DNA of 40,935 nucleotides from positions 1 to 40,935 of the forward strand of contig CACXMK010000019.1 in NCBI GenBank assembly GCA_902768735.1, given 5' to 3'. Source of the stretch: an uncultured Lachnospiraceae bacterium. GTDB lineage: Bacteria > Bacillota > Clostridia > Lachnospirales > Lachnospiraceae. This document shows, piece by piece, positions 7,556 to 14,836 of this stretch. The translations under genes were made by a program, and so were the position numbers. The notes beneath the pieces were generated by a model. The model had not been told where the DNA came from and made no database searches. It worked only from the letters and a program-made list of their open reading frames with translations. The stretch's first letter is position 1. Every line of letters begins with the position of its first letter.

Positions 7556-9553
7556 TTAAATATTCTTCACAAACAGCGCCCTCACCGCGTTCAGCACGCA
7601 TAGCACCATGACACCCACGTCCGCAAAGATCGCGAGCCACATATTGGCGATACCCAGTGCGCCCAGAATAAGGCACAGGAGCTTCACGCCGATCGCGAAA
7701 AAGATGTTCTCATACACGATCCTGATGCACTTGCGCGCGATGCGGACCGCCTTTGAGATCTTGCGCGGATCGTCGTCCATGAGGACCACATCCGCCGCTT
7801 CGATCGCCGCGTCAGAACCGAGCGCGCCCATGGCGATGCCAAGGTCCGCGATCGCGAGCACCGGCGCGTCGTTGATGCCGTCCCCGACAAAGGCCAGGGA
7901 CGCCTTCGGGCCGGCCTGGGCGCTTTTCTCTTTCATCAGTTTTTCCGCGAGGTCGACCTTGTCCTCGGGCAGGAGCTCCGCGTGGACTTCGTCGATCCCG
8001 ACCTCTTTGGCAACGCTCTCCGCCATGGACCGGATGTCTCCGGTCAGCATCACGGTCTTTACGACACCCGCATCCTTCATGGAACGGATCGCCTCCTTCG
8101 CGCCCGGCTTGATCTCGTCGGAGATCACGATATGGCCGAGGTACTCGAAAGTTCCTGCCGTCTTGTCCTCATCCGCTTTCGCGCCGGAGACCGGGTCAGC
8201 GCCTGTCACTTTTTTGGCACGCGCCACATATACGATCGTACCGACACTCCCGCAGGCGTCGCAGGACACGTCCAGCTGCTCCATCAGTTTGAGGTTGCCC
8301 GCCGCGGCCTGCACGCCGTCAACACGTGCGATGACGCCTTTTCCGCTGATCTCCTGCACATCTATGACCCTGCCTGTATCGACCGCCGCGTCGCCGGCCT
8401 CATATGCCCGCCGGATGCTCGACGCGATGGGATGCGTGGAATGGCACTCCGCGTGCGCCGCCAGTTCGAGGATCCCGGCAGCCTCCATCTGCTCGTCTTT
8501 CCCATCGTGCACTGCCGTTACCTCGAAGTTTCCCTTCGTGATCGTTCCGGTCTTGTCCATGACCACGTATTTGACGTTGGCCAGCGTCTCCATGAAGTTG
8601 GAGCCCTTGATGAGGATGCCCTGGCTGCCGGCGCCTCCGATCCCTCCAAAGAACGAGAGCGGCACGCTTACGACGATCGCGCACGGGCAGCTGATGACGA
8701 GGAATGTCAGCGCTCTGTAGATCCAGTCGGACCAGAGCGCCCAGTCCGAGGTCTTATGAAATGCCAAAACACTGATCACCGGCCCCAATACCGCCAGCGC
8801 CAGTGCGCCGTAACAGACCGCTGGTGTGTAAATTCTGGCGAACTTGGTGATGAACTGCTCCGACCTGGCCTTTCGCTCGCCGGCGTTCTCCACCAGCTCC
8901 AGGATCTTGGAAGCCGTGGACTCGTCGAACTCCTTCGTGGTCTCTACGCGCAAAAGCCCGGACATGTTCACTGAACCGCTGATGATCTCGTCTCCCGGCT
9001 TGACATCCCTTGGCAGGCTCTCGCCCGTCAGCGCGCTCGTATTCAGGGAAGAAGTCCCCTCCACAACGATGCCGTCGATCGGCACCTTCTCGCCGGGGCG
9101 GACCACGATAATGCTCCCGACTTCTACGTCGTCGGGATCGACTTTCTCCACTTCCCCGTCCTGCTCGAGATTCGCGTAATCGGGCCGGATGTCCATGAGA
9201 TCCGAGATGCTGCGCCGGCTCTTTCCCACGGCTATACTCTGGAAAAGCTCTCCGATCTGGTAAAACAGCATGACCGCCACGCCCTCAGCGTACTCCCCGA
9301 GGATCATCGCGCCGATCGTAGCCACTGCCATCAGAAAGCACTCGTCGAACACCTGCTTATTTCTGATCCCCTTCCAGGACTTTTTAAGGATGTCATGGCC
9401 GACTGTCAGGTAAGGCACCAGAAAGAGCGCGAACCGCAGCAACGGGTACTCCTTGAGCGGAAGAAGAAAAAGAATGACAAGCATACCTGCTGCCACGGCG
9501 ACGCGCAGCAGCAGGTTCTTCTGCTTCTTATTCAGATTTTCTGTCAGTTTCAT
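7556..9553 (-). CDS. Heavy-metal-translocating P-type ATPase (P1B, Zn/Cd type)
   Basis: ATP-driven efflux pump in the cytoplasmic membrane. The ATG at 9553 is chosen over an in-frame start at 9595 because GGGAGGAGG lies about 10 bp upstream and the earlier start would overlap the HMA gene. The 665-residue product has the actuator motif TGES (176-179), the metal-binding CPC in helix 6 (289-291), DKTGT with the phosphorylated Asp (333-337), the HP pair (374-375) and GDGINDAP near the C-terminus. It lacks the usual N-terminal HMA domain; that is supplied by the separate gene 23 bp upstream. CPC plus the SmtB-type regulator favour Zn, Cd or Pb as substrate. Confidence 0.95.
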   Translation of the reverse strand: MKLTENLNKKQKNLLLRVAVAAGMLVILFLLPLKEYPLLRFALFLVPYLTVGHDILKKSWKGIRNKQVFDECFLMAVATIGAMILGEYAEGVAVMLFYQIGELFQSIAVGKSRRSISDLMDIRPDYANLEQDGEVEKVDPDDVEVGSIIVVRPGEKVPIDGIVVEGTSSLNTSALTGESLPRDVKPGDEIISGSVNMSGLLRVETTKEFDESTASKILELVENAGERKARSEQFITKFARIYTPAVCYGALALAVLGPVISVLAFHKTSDWALWSDWIYRALTFLVISCPCAIVVSVPLSFFGGIGGAGSQGILIKGSNFMETLANVKYVVMDKTGTITKGNFEVTAVHDGKDEQMEAAGILELAAHAECHSTHPIASSIRRAYEAGDAAVDTGRVIDVQEISGKGVIARVDGVQAAAGNLKLMEQLDVSCDACGSVGTIVYVARAKKVTGADPVSGAKADEDKTAGTFEYLGHIVISDEIKPGAKEAIRSMKDAGVVKTVMLTGDIRSMAESVAKEVGIDEVHAELLPEDKVDLAEKLMKEKSAQAGPKASLAFVGDGINDAPVLAIADLGIAMGALGSDAAIEAADVVLMDDDPRKISKAVRIARKCIRIVYENIFFAIGVKLLCLILGALGIANMWLAIFADVGVMVLCVLNAVRALFVKNI

Positions 9554-9576
9554 AATACTCAGGCCTCCTCCCTGTT

Positions 9577-9795
9577 TTACAGGAAGATCTGGCAATCGTC
9601 CTCCACGACCTTGCAGTTGGCGAGCACGGCCTGCATGACCGCAGCGGGGTCCGCGCCGTCCTCAAATTCCACCTTCATCTTCAGCGCCATGAAGTTGACG
9701 ACCGCATCCTTCACGCCGTCTGTATTCTTCGCCGCCTGCTCCATCTTGTTCGCGCAGTTCGCGCAATCCACATCGATCTTGTATGTCTTTTTCAT
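9577..9795 (-). CDS. Free-standing HMA domain protein (metallochaperone)
   Basis: A 72-residue ferredoxin-like heavy-metal-associated domain. The metal site is DCANCANKM, with cysteines 11 and 14 near the N-terminus, and the remainder follows the beta-alpha-beta-beta-alpha-beta pattern (GVKDAVVNFMALKMKVEF). The start follows AAGGGGACAGAA. It sits between the ArsR-type repressor and the ATPase and presumably hands metal to the ATPase that lacks its own HMA domain. The acidic C-terminus EDDCQIFL carries a further cysteine. Confidence 0.93.
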   Translation of the reverse strand: MKKTYKIDVDCANCANKMEQAAKNTDGVKDAVVNFMALKMKVEFEDGADPAAVMQAVLANCKVVEDDCQIFL

Positions 9796-9862
9796 TTCTG
9801 TCCCCTTTCGTGATATGTGTATGAACGTTACTATGCGCTTCCCTCTGCGAGCGCATCACTTC

Positions 9863-10240
9863 TCACTCATTGATGTGCTCCAATCCCATCGCAATGATGG
9901 TACGCACATGGTCATCCGCCAGAAAATAAATGATCTGCTTGCCTTCCCTGCGTCCGCTCACGAGGCCTGCCTGCTTGAGGAGCCTTAGCTGATGGGAGAT
10001 CGCGGACTGTGTCATGTTCAGTGATTCCGCCAGATCGCAGACACAGATCTCCGCCTCAAAGAGCGCGAACAGGATCCGGATCCTCGTAGAATCCCCGAAA
10101 GCCTTGAAGAGTTCCGCAAGGTCATACAGCTTGTCCTCGGGAGGCATATTGTCGTGTACGAACCGGACCTTATCCTCGTGCACTTCCTTCACATCACAGC
10201 AGGGCGCGTCCGTTCTCGAATACATTTTCTCAGCGCTCAT
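9863..10240 (-). CDS. ArsR/SmtB-family metal-responsive repressor
   Basis: A winged-helix dimeric repressor of about 125 residues that leaves DNA on binding metal. Domains visible: N-terminal arm with a CC pair (SRTDAPCCDVKEVH) as in CadC/SmtB proteins, EICVCDLAESLNMTQSAISHQLRLL (helix alpha3 plus recognition helix) and a C-terminal helix DDHVRTIIAMGLEHINE carrying the D/H...H/E alpha5 zinc ligands. Starts at 10258 (GTG), 10243 and 10240 (ATG) are possible; GAAAGG fits 10240 best. It is the first gene of the operon with the HMA protein and ATPase, and an operator matching the family lies upstream, indicating autoregulation. Confidence 0.93.
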   Translation of the reverse strand: MSAEKMYSRTDAPCCDVKEVHEDKVRFVHDNMPPEDKLYDLAELFKAFGDSTRIRILFALFEAEICVCDLAESLNMTQSAISHQLRLLKQAGLVSGRREGKQIIYFLADDHVRTIIAMGLEHINE

Positions 10241-10298
10241 CATAAACCTTTCTTTCACAATTCTTTCTTCATCTATTCGTTCTTAAACCATTCTTTCA

Positions 10299-10324
10299 AA
10301 CATATGAACAATTATTCATGTGTT
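10299..10324. promoter_or_regulatory. ArsR/SmtB-type operator
   Basis: AACATATGAA and TTCATGTGTT form an imperfect palindrome around CAATTA, close to the ATGAAC-N-TTCAT operators of SmtB, ZiaR and CzrA proteins. It lies immediately after the predicted transcription start of the repressor operon, so bound repressor would block clearance. Confidence 0.75.
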
Positions 10325-10331
10325 TAATTAA

Positions 10332-10360
10332 ATACTACGCTTCTCTCCTGCTGCTGTCAA
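10332..10360 (-). promoter_or_regulatory. Promoter of the metal-resistance operon
   Basis: TTGACA (10360-10355), 17-bp spacer, TAGTAT (10337-10332) on the minus strand. The predicted start near 10325 abuts the operator. Confidence 0.75.
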
Positions 10361-10447
10361 TAGGCAGACAAAAAATCGATGTAACAAAATTGTAATTCTG
10401 ATAATTGTTTATATAAGTCTGAATTTTCAGATTATTTAAAATTCATC

Positions 10448-10475
10448 TTGATTATTATCAGAACTTTGTTATAAT
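10448..10475 (+). promoter_or_regulatory. Promoter of a small plus-strand transcript
   Basis: TTGATT (10448-10453), 16-bp spacer, TATAAT (10470-10475). A weaker alternative, TTGTAA-16-TATAAG, lies at 10390-10417, and an inverted repeat TCTGAA/TTCAGA (10418-10431) sits between them, possibly an operator. The transcript would run about 150 nt to the terminator at 10593-10633. Confidence 0.65.
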
Positions 10476-10566
10476 AGACTTAACAAAAGAAAAGAAGAGC
10501 TGATAAGCCTGATACATAATTTCAGAACAAAGGCAAGCAAAATAAAATTTAAAGGAGGTCACGTAA

Positions 10567-10593
10567 ATGAAATTGAGATTTAATTCAAAATAG
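10567..10593 (+). CDS. Eight-codon mini-ORF with a perfect ribosome binding site
   Basis: ATG at 10567 encodes MKLRFNSK and stops at TAG (10591-10593). AAAGGAGGT, a full anti-16S match, lies 7 bp upstream (10551-10559), and the stop codon runs straight into an intrinsic terminator. The layout is that of a translated leader peptide of an attenuator, or of a very small peptide gene with its own promoter and terminator. No downstream gene is obviously controlled by it: the next gene starts 214 bp later. Function unknown. Confidence 0.5.
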   Translation: MKLRFNSK

Positions 10594-10633
10594 AGGTATC
10601 CGATGACGAGAAAGTCGGATACCTCTTTTTTTT
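10593..10633 (+). terminator. Intrinsic terminator of the mini-ORF transcript
   Basis: GAGGTATCCG (10593-10602) pairs perfectly with CGGATACCTC (10616-10625), 13-nt loop, followed by eight T. Confidence 0.9.
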
Positions 10634-10710
10634 GCGCGTAAGCAATGAGCAATGCACGGATAGATCCGATTTTTCACCAAAAGTTCAAAATTCTCTCTTT
10701 CCGGTTTCGC

Positions 10711-10747
10711 TATAATGAGAATGGCATTTGTGCCATTCCTTTTTTTT
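10711..10747 (+). terminator. Second hairpin plus T-run, overlapping a TATAAT box
   Basis: GAATGGCA (10719-10726) pairs with TGCCATTC (10731-10738) around TTTG and is followed by C and a T-run to 10747. TATAAT at 10711-10716 precedes it, so the same site could be the -10 box of the Ig-like gene with a start inside the hairpin; no good -35 is present. Either a back-up terminator or a promoter with a structured 5' end. Confidence 0.5.
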
Positions 10748-10806
10748 GCAGCTTTTCTGTAATCGTTTCGATGTCGATCCGACATGGAAGTAAGAGAGGA
10801 AAATCC

Positions 10807-12054
10807 ATGAACAAAGCCTACGAGTCCGGCAATCCCCCCAGATCCGGCTACCGCTCCGCTCCCCCGGAACCCGGTTTCTTTGAGGAGCACAAAATGAGCC
10901 TCCTGATTGCCGCAGCTATATTACTGGCTGTGGTGCTTGCTGTCGCTGCCATCGTCGTAAACCCGGCGGGCAAGACGGTGGATCACATAACCGTGACCTA
11001 TAACGGAGATACCAAAGCCGGCGTCGTTCTGGATGAAAAGAATGCGGGCTTTACGGTGACTGCCTTTTTTAAAGACGGTCATAACGAGAAAGTCACCGGC
11101 TGGACCGTGGACGCACCCAGGACGCTCGAAGATACCAAGAAGACCGTCGTCACGATCACCTACCATAAAGCCAGCACGCAGTGCGCAGTACAGTGTACGA
11201 CCGGCCTGATCCAGTCGATCACCGCCGATTACGACGGCGAGACCTCCGCCGGCACCAAGATCACCGACAGCAATCCCGGCCTACACGTCTACGCGATCCG
11301 CGACGGCAGGAAGGCGCTCCTCGAACATGGCTGGCGGGTCGATAACCCCACAGTCCTTGAGAAGGATACTCTCTCCACGGTCCGCATCTCTTATGAGAAC
11401 TTCTCCTGCTCCCTTTCCATCCGGTGCACGACGAGGGCCATTTCCAGGCTGTCCGCCGCCTATATGGGCAGCACGGAAGAGGGGACCGTGATCTCCAACG
11501 GAAACGAGGACCTCACCGTCACCGCGGCCTATGCTGACGGAACAACGGAACCGGTCACCGGCTGGTCGCTCGCAGAATCCGTTACGCTCGCGCCAAAACA
11601 GCGCTACCTGCTGGAAGTTCATTACGAGGACAGCCTCTGCGCGCTGGAGGTCACCTGCACGACCCCTACGCCGGAAGAATTCCGGCAGGGCTGCATCTCC
11701 ACAGGGTATTTCTCCCTCTACTACAATCCCGCTCACTACGCGGGCTCCAATATCGCGGTAAAGGGCAGGATCCTGGACCGTCAGCCGGCTTCAGACGGAA
11801 GCGTCGAAGTCTTTCTGGAGATGGACAGCGATTTTCTTGGATTCACGAAGGGAACGCTGTGCGCCGTCTACAGCAAGGCGCTTCACGGGGAACTCCCCCC
11901 GGTCGGCACCGATGTCACGATCTATGGCATGTTCAAGGACATCGGCGAGAAAACCCTTGACGGCACTTCCCACAACATGCCTCTGATGAACGCGGAATAC
12001 GTGGTCGCCGAAGGAACCGGTTCAGAAATCGAGCCGGAGGGACAGACACTTTGA
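10807..12054 (+). CDS. Membrane-anchored protein with three Ig-like repeats and an OB-like C-terminal domain
   Basis: A 415-residue protein of unknown function. The ATG at 10807 is chosen because GAGAGGAAAA precedes it; the frame is open further upstream without a site. A short Pro-rich cytoplasmic segment is followed by one membrane helix (about residues 29-51) and then an extracellular part. Three repeats of about 75 residues each end in a similar strand with two cysteines (CAVQCTT, CSLSIRCTT, CALEVTCTT) and contain VTGWTVDAPRTLE-like strands, as in bacterial Ig-like domains. The last 110 residues (from EEFRQGCISTGYFSLYY) resemble the OB-fold domain of exported Firmicute proteins. The final codons fall within a repeat element (12031-12059). 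It is convergent with the YkgJ gene. Confidence 0.8.
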   Translation: MNKAYESGNPPRSGYRSAPPEPGFFEEHKMSLLIAAAILLAVVLAVAAIVVNPAGKTVDHITVTYNGDTKAGVVLDEKNAGFTVTAFFKDGHNEKVTGWTVDAPRTLEDTKKTVVTITYHKASTQCAVQCTTGLIQSITADYDGETSAGTKITDSNPGLHVYAIRDGRKALLEHGWRVDNPTVLEKDTLSTVRISYENFSCSLSIRCTTRAISRLSAAYMGSTEEGTVISNGNEDLTVTAAYADGTTEPVTGWSLAESVTLAPKQRYLLEVHYEDSLCALEVTCTTPTPEEFRQGCISTGYFSLYYNPAHYAGSNIAVKGRILDRQPASDGSVEVFLEMDSDFLGFTKGTLCAVYSKALHGELPPVGTDVTIYGMFKDIGEKTLDGTSHNMPLMNAEYVVAEGTGSEIEPEGQTL

Positions 12055-12059
12055 TGCAT
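12031..12059. repeat. Degenerate copy of the ACAGA-loop palindrome, overlapping the stop codon
   Basis: Aligned without gaps to 12068-12096, this 29-nt stretch matches at about 23 positions, including GAGCC, AGGGACAGAC, CTTTG and CAT. It encodes the last residues (EPEGQTL) and stop of the Ig-like protein, so the present C-terminus may have been created by insertion of the element. Confidence 0.6.
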
Positions 12060-12064
12060 TCCTT

Positions 12065-12097
12065 AATGAGCCAAAGGGACAGACCCTTTGGCTCATT
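12065..12097. terminator. 14-bp perfect hairpin with ACAGA loop (dispersed palindrome)
   Basis: AATGAGCCAAAGGG (12065-12078) pairs with CCCTTTGGCTCATT (12084-12097). It probably acts as the first terminator after the Ig-like gene, but the core with the same loop recurs at 40303-40325, so it is also a dispersed repeat. Confidence 0.75.
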
Positions 12098-12110
12098 TCA
12101 AAGCCCAAAA

Positions 12111-12134
12111 CCCCGGCAGGTCTGCCGGGGTTTC
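12111..12134. terminator. Bidirectional intrinsic terminator
   Basis: CCCCGGCAG (12111-12119) and CTGCCGGGG (12122-12130) form a near-continuous palindrome flanked by AAAA on the left and TTT on the right. It lies between the convergent Ig-like and YkgJ genes and can serve both. Confidence 0.8.
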
Positions 12135-12163
12135 TATCATGCCGTAGCTTTGCAGTTAGTTTC

Positions 12164-12823
12164 TCACAGCGCCGCGTCCGTAAACAGGACCTGCCTTCTC
12201 TCGAATTCCTCGTAAAACGCTTTCACGGAAGCGCTGGCATAGGGCTCCATATAAAACGTCCGGAGAAAATACAGATTGACATCCCTCTGCACCTGCGCCG
12301 ATCCCTCCGCTGCGAGTCTCGCTCTTAACCGGCGCACCAGTTTCATCCACTCCGCTTTATACCGCTCATAGCGCGGCAGGTTCGCGATACCGAGCCATTT
12401 GTCGATCCTGACTTTGGAGAGCCGGCCCTTCACGCATCCGTCAGGGACGATAAAGTAATACGTCCCTTCCTCGTCAAACTGCCTTCCCAGGGGAAACAGT
12501 CTGCAGATCCCGGGGCGGAACGCATGGACCGAGCACCTGCCGTCCTCTTCCAAAAAAGCGCAGACCTCCGTGTCTTCCCTCATCAAAAGGTGAGGAAGGA
12601 TGACTCCTTCCTCCACATGAAGATCCGCTTTCTCTCCAAGCAGTTCCTCAAAAGTCCTGCCGGTTCCCTCCGTCAGCTGCCACACGTCATAGGGGTCGAG
12701 CACGATCGTATCGCCCATGCCCCTGCAGCAGGCCCCGCAGCCGGCGCACTCACTGCTGCAGATCCTGACCATATCCTTTGCGCCGTACAGTTTGCGCTGC
12801 GCGCTGTCCGTCGTTTTCTCCAT
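12164..12823 (-). CDS. YkgJ-family cysteine-cluster protein
   Basis: A 219-residue member of the YkgJ (zinc/iron-chelating) family. The first cluster is CSSECAGCGACCRGMGD near residue 22, and the second comprises CAFLEEDGRCSVHAFRPGIC followed by RLFPLG and a further cysteine in VPDGCVKG. These are thought to hold a metal or Fe-S centre; no reaction is established for the family. The start ATG at 12823 follows AGAGGGCGGAG and lies 14 bp after the amidohydrolase stop, so the two are probably co-transcribed. The last 80 residues are helical and basic and are specific to longer members. Confidence 0.88.
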   Translation of the reverse strand: MEKTTDSAQRKLYGAKDMVRICSSECAGCGACCRGMGDTIVLDPYDVWQLTEGTGRTFEELLGEKADLHVEEGVILPHLLMREDTEVCAFLEEDGRCSVHAFRPGICRLFPLGRQFDEEGTYYFIVPDGCVKGRLSKVRIDKWLGIANLPRYERYKAEWMKLVRRLRARLAAEGSAQVQRDVNLYFLRTFYMEPYASASVKAFYEEFERRQVLFTDAAL

Positions 12824-12837
12824 GCACTCCGCCCTCT

Positions 12838-14325
12838 TTACAGAAGCCCGTCAAGTTCCTTGTAAGTGATCTTCCGCAGGCTGTCCAGCGCATGCTCGAT
12901 CTCCACGTCCTTTCTCAGGGCAGGATTCATGATCCTGACACCGCGCGCGACGACCATGCGAGGTTTGCGCAGCGCGCTCAGTCCCTCCAAAGGGTTCCCT
13001 GCCGTGACGAGAAAATCTGCCGCTTTGCCGACTTCTATGCTCCCCGTCTCGCCGCTGATGCCCGCGATCTCTGCGTTGCCGAGCGTCGCCGTATGGAGCG
13101 CGAACGCCTCGGAGACGCCGCAGAAGTTGTGAAAATACTGAAGCTCCCTCCACATATCATAGTGCGTTACGAGCGGACATCCTGTATCGGTGCCGAGCCC
13201 GACAGGAATGCCCTCCTCCAGCGCTTTCCGCGCGCACTCGATGATCCCGCGGAGCACAATGCCTGCGTTATATTTGTCCATGGGACGGACATGTGTCTCT
13301 TCTGTCTCAAGGAGCGCAAGGGGAAGAACCGGCGAGATCGTCGTGACAAGGGCGGAACCGTTCCCGCGGAACAGATCCATCATCTCCTCTGTCGGCATCG
13401 CGCCGTGCTCGATCGTGTCCACGCCCGCGCGGAGCGCTGCGATGACGCCTTCGGTGCTCTCAACATGCGCGGAAACGGGAAGGCCCAGGGAATGCGCCTC
13501 TTTACAGGCGGCTTCAATGATCTCCGGAGACATCTTCAGGACGCCGGGGTCTCCTTCTTTCTCCGCGTCCATGATCCCGCCTGTGACCATCAGTTTGATG
13601 AGATCCGGACGTCCGCCCGCGATCTTCCTGACATACTGCACCGCTTCTTCCGGTGTGGAGGCCTCATAGGCGAGCGACCCCGCCACATGTCCCCCGGGTA
13701 CGGAAATACCGGTGTTCCCCGCGAGGATCCTCGGGCCGGGCATCGCCATTCCCGCTTTCCCTCTCCCGAGCGCCGCGCCGAGTCCTTCCGGTGCTGCGGA
13801 ACCGATAGGGATCCGGGAGATTCCTGTCCGCACAGCGCGCAGCGGAGAATAGCTCCTTTCGGCAGCGGCAGATTTACCCGCTCTCCAGGCCTTATCCCTG
13901 AGGATGCACCCCTCCTCGATCTCATTGCGCAGCTTTCCGTCATAGTCAGCGATCCCGCCGACTGTCCGGATCGTCGTCACGCCGCTCATAAGCCCCGTGT
14001 ACGCGTATCCTCTGCTTTTTGCGCGCACGAATTCTGCTGTCAGGCGGTTCGAAGTCGCGAGTTTGACAAGGCGGACATAATCCTCCGGCGATTTCTTCCT
14101 GGCAGAGGGCTTGCCGCCGGAATTGAGATGGACATGAAGGTTGATCAGTCCGGGCATCAGATAGCAGCCCTGAAGGTTTACGATCTCGCAGCCTGAAGGC
14201 AGAAGTTCCCCCGAAGGCAACAGCGCCGTGATCCTGCCGTTCTCCACGATGACTGTCTTTCCCTTCCTCGGCACCATCTCTTTTGTGCCATCCAGTATGA
14301 TCCCACCGATATATGCTGTCTTCAT
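12838..14325 (-). CDS. Metal-dependent amidohydrolase (imidazolonepropionase/prolidase-like)
   Basis: A 495-residue cytosolic TIM-barrel hydrolase of the amidohydrolase superfamily. The N-terminal strand-rich domain leads to the metal motif LINLHVHLNSG (His 64 and 66). Further ligands are visible in IKLMVTGGIMD (Lys), PVSAHVES and DTIEHGAMP (His) and GLGTDTGCPL (Asp). The C-terminus has the usual GSIEVGKAADFLVTAGNPL strand pair. The subgroup contains Xaa-Pro dipeptidases, imidazolonepropionases and hydrolases of cyclic amides; substrate is undetermined. The start follows GGGAAGGGATACGAA. A possible promoter (TTAAAG-16-TATATT) lies 50-90 bp upstream. Confidence 0.88.
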   Translation of the reverse strand: MKTAYIGGIILDGTKEMVPRKGKTVIVENGRITALLPSGELLPSGCEIVNLQGCYLMPGLINLHVHLNSGGKPSARKKSPEDYVRLVKLATSNRLTAEFVRAKSRGYAYTGLMSGVTTIRTVGGIADYDGKLRNEIEEGCILRDKAWRAGKSAAAERSYSPLRAVRTGISRIPIGSAAPEGLGAALGRGKAGMAMPGPRILAGNTGISVPGGHVAGSLAYEASTPEEAVQYVRKIAGGRPDLIKLMVTGGIMDAEKEGDPGVLKMSPEIIEAACKEAHSLGLPVSAHVESTEGVIAALRAGVDTIEHGAMPTEEMMDLFRGNGSALVTTISPVLPLALLETEETHVRPMDKYNAGIVLRGIIECARKALEEGIPVGLGTDTGCPLVTHYDMWRELQYFHNFCGVSEAFALHTATLGNAEIAGISGETGSIEVGKAADFLVTAGNPLEGLSALRKPRMVVARGVRIMNPALRKDVEIEHALDSLRKITYKELDGLL

Positions 14326-14463
14326 TTCGTATCCCTTCCCGCCGCTGCAGGCAATTTGTTAATATATCATTACAATAGCACACTTTAACTTGTGGGGACA
14401 GCCCCCTGGTTAGTTTCAAAGGAGGTATAGAGAAGGCCGTCTATGGACCCGGCGGAACGACGC

Positions 14464-14620
14464 AATTATTCGCACCTCGCGTCCCAAATGCTTCGCATTC
14501 GGGACTGCGGGCGTCCAGAGTCGCTACGCGCCTTGTCCGCCCCGGAAGAAAATTCAAAGTCCGTCCGGTGAGCACGCTCCCCGTCCTGATTTTGAATTTT
14601 TTCCGGGGTGCTGAATAATT
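14464..14620. other. Nested inverted-repeat element (possible MITE or structured RNA)
   Basis: Outer arms AATTATTCGCACC (14464-14476) and GGTGCTGAATAATT (14607-14620) are complementary with one bulge. Inside, CCCCGGAAGAAAATTCAAA (14540-14558) pairs with TTTGAATTTTTTCCGGGG (14591-14608) as 18 bp with one bulged G. A third hairpin, GTCCCAAATGC with GCATTCGGGAC (14481-14505), lies between the left arms. No ORF is present. The whole could fold as a three-way RNA junction or represent a non-autonomous mobile element. It sits in the 511-bp gap between the amidohydrolase gene and the end of fhs. Confidence 0.75.
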
Positions 14621-14690
14621 ACAAAAAACAAAGCCCCATTCCGGGCATAAGCCTCAGAACAGAGCTCCGTTTCATAGGGGATGTAAAAAT

Positions 14691-14745
14691 GTATAGGGGG
14701 TAATGGTTGTCAGCTCTTGCTGACGATGGTTATGTTACCCGATAC
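14691..14745. other. Layered stem-loop downstream of fhs
   Basis: Three nested complementary pairs: GTAT/ATAC (14691-14694, 14742-14745), GGGTAA/TTACCC (14698-14703, 14735-14740) and GTCAGC/GCTGAC (14709-14714, 14719-14724) with a TCTT loop; internal loops separate them. It lies 92 bp after the fhs stop. No long T-run follows, so it may be a 3' UTR structure or small RNA. A weaker stem followed by TTTGTTTTTT on minus (about 14621-14635) could terminate fhs. Confidence 0.55.
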
Positions 14746-14836
14746 GCCAAAAATTTAACAGGCATGGTTTTGACACGCTTTCGGTCTTTTTTGACTTTAT
14801 TCCGATACTCCCGGAAATACTGCCGGAATGCTCTTC

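Noticed and set aside
10458-10652. 64-codon minus-strand frame over the mini-gene
   Set aside because: It runs through the terminator and promoter of the plus-strand unit and has no RBS.
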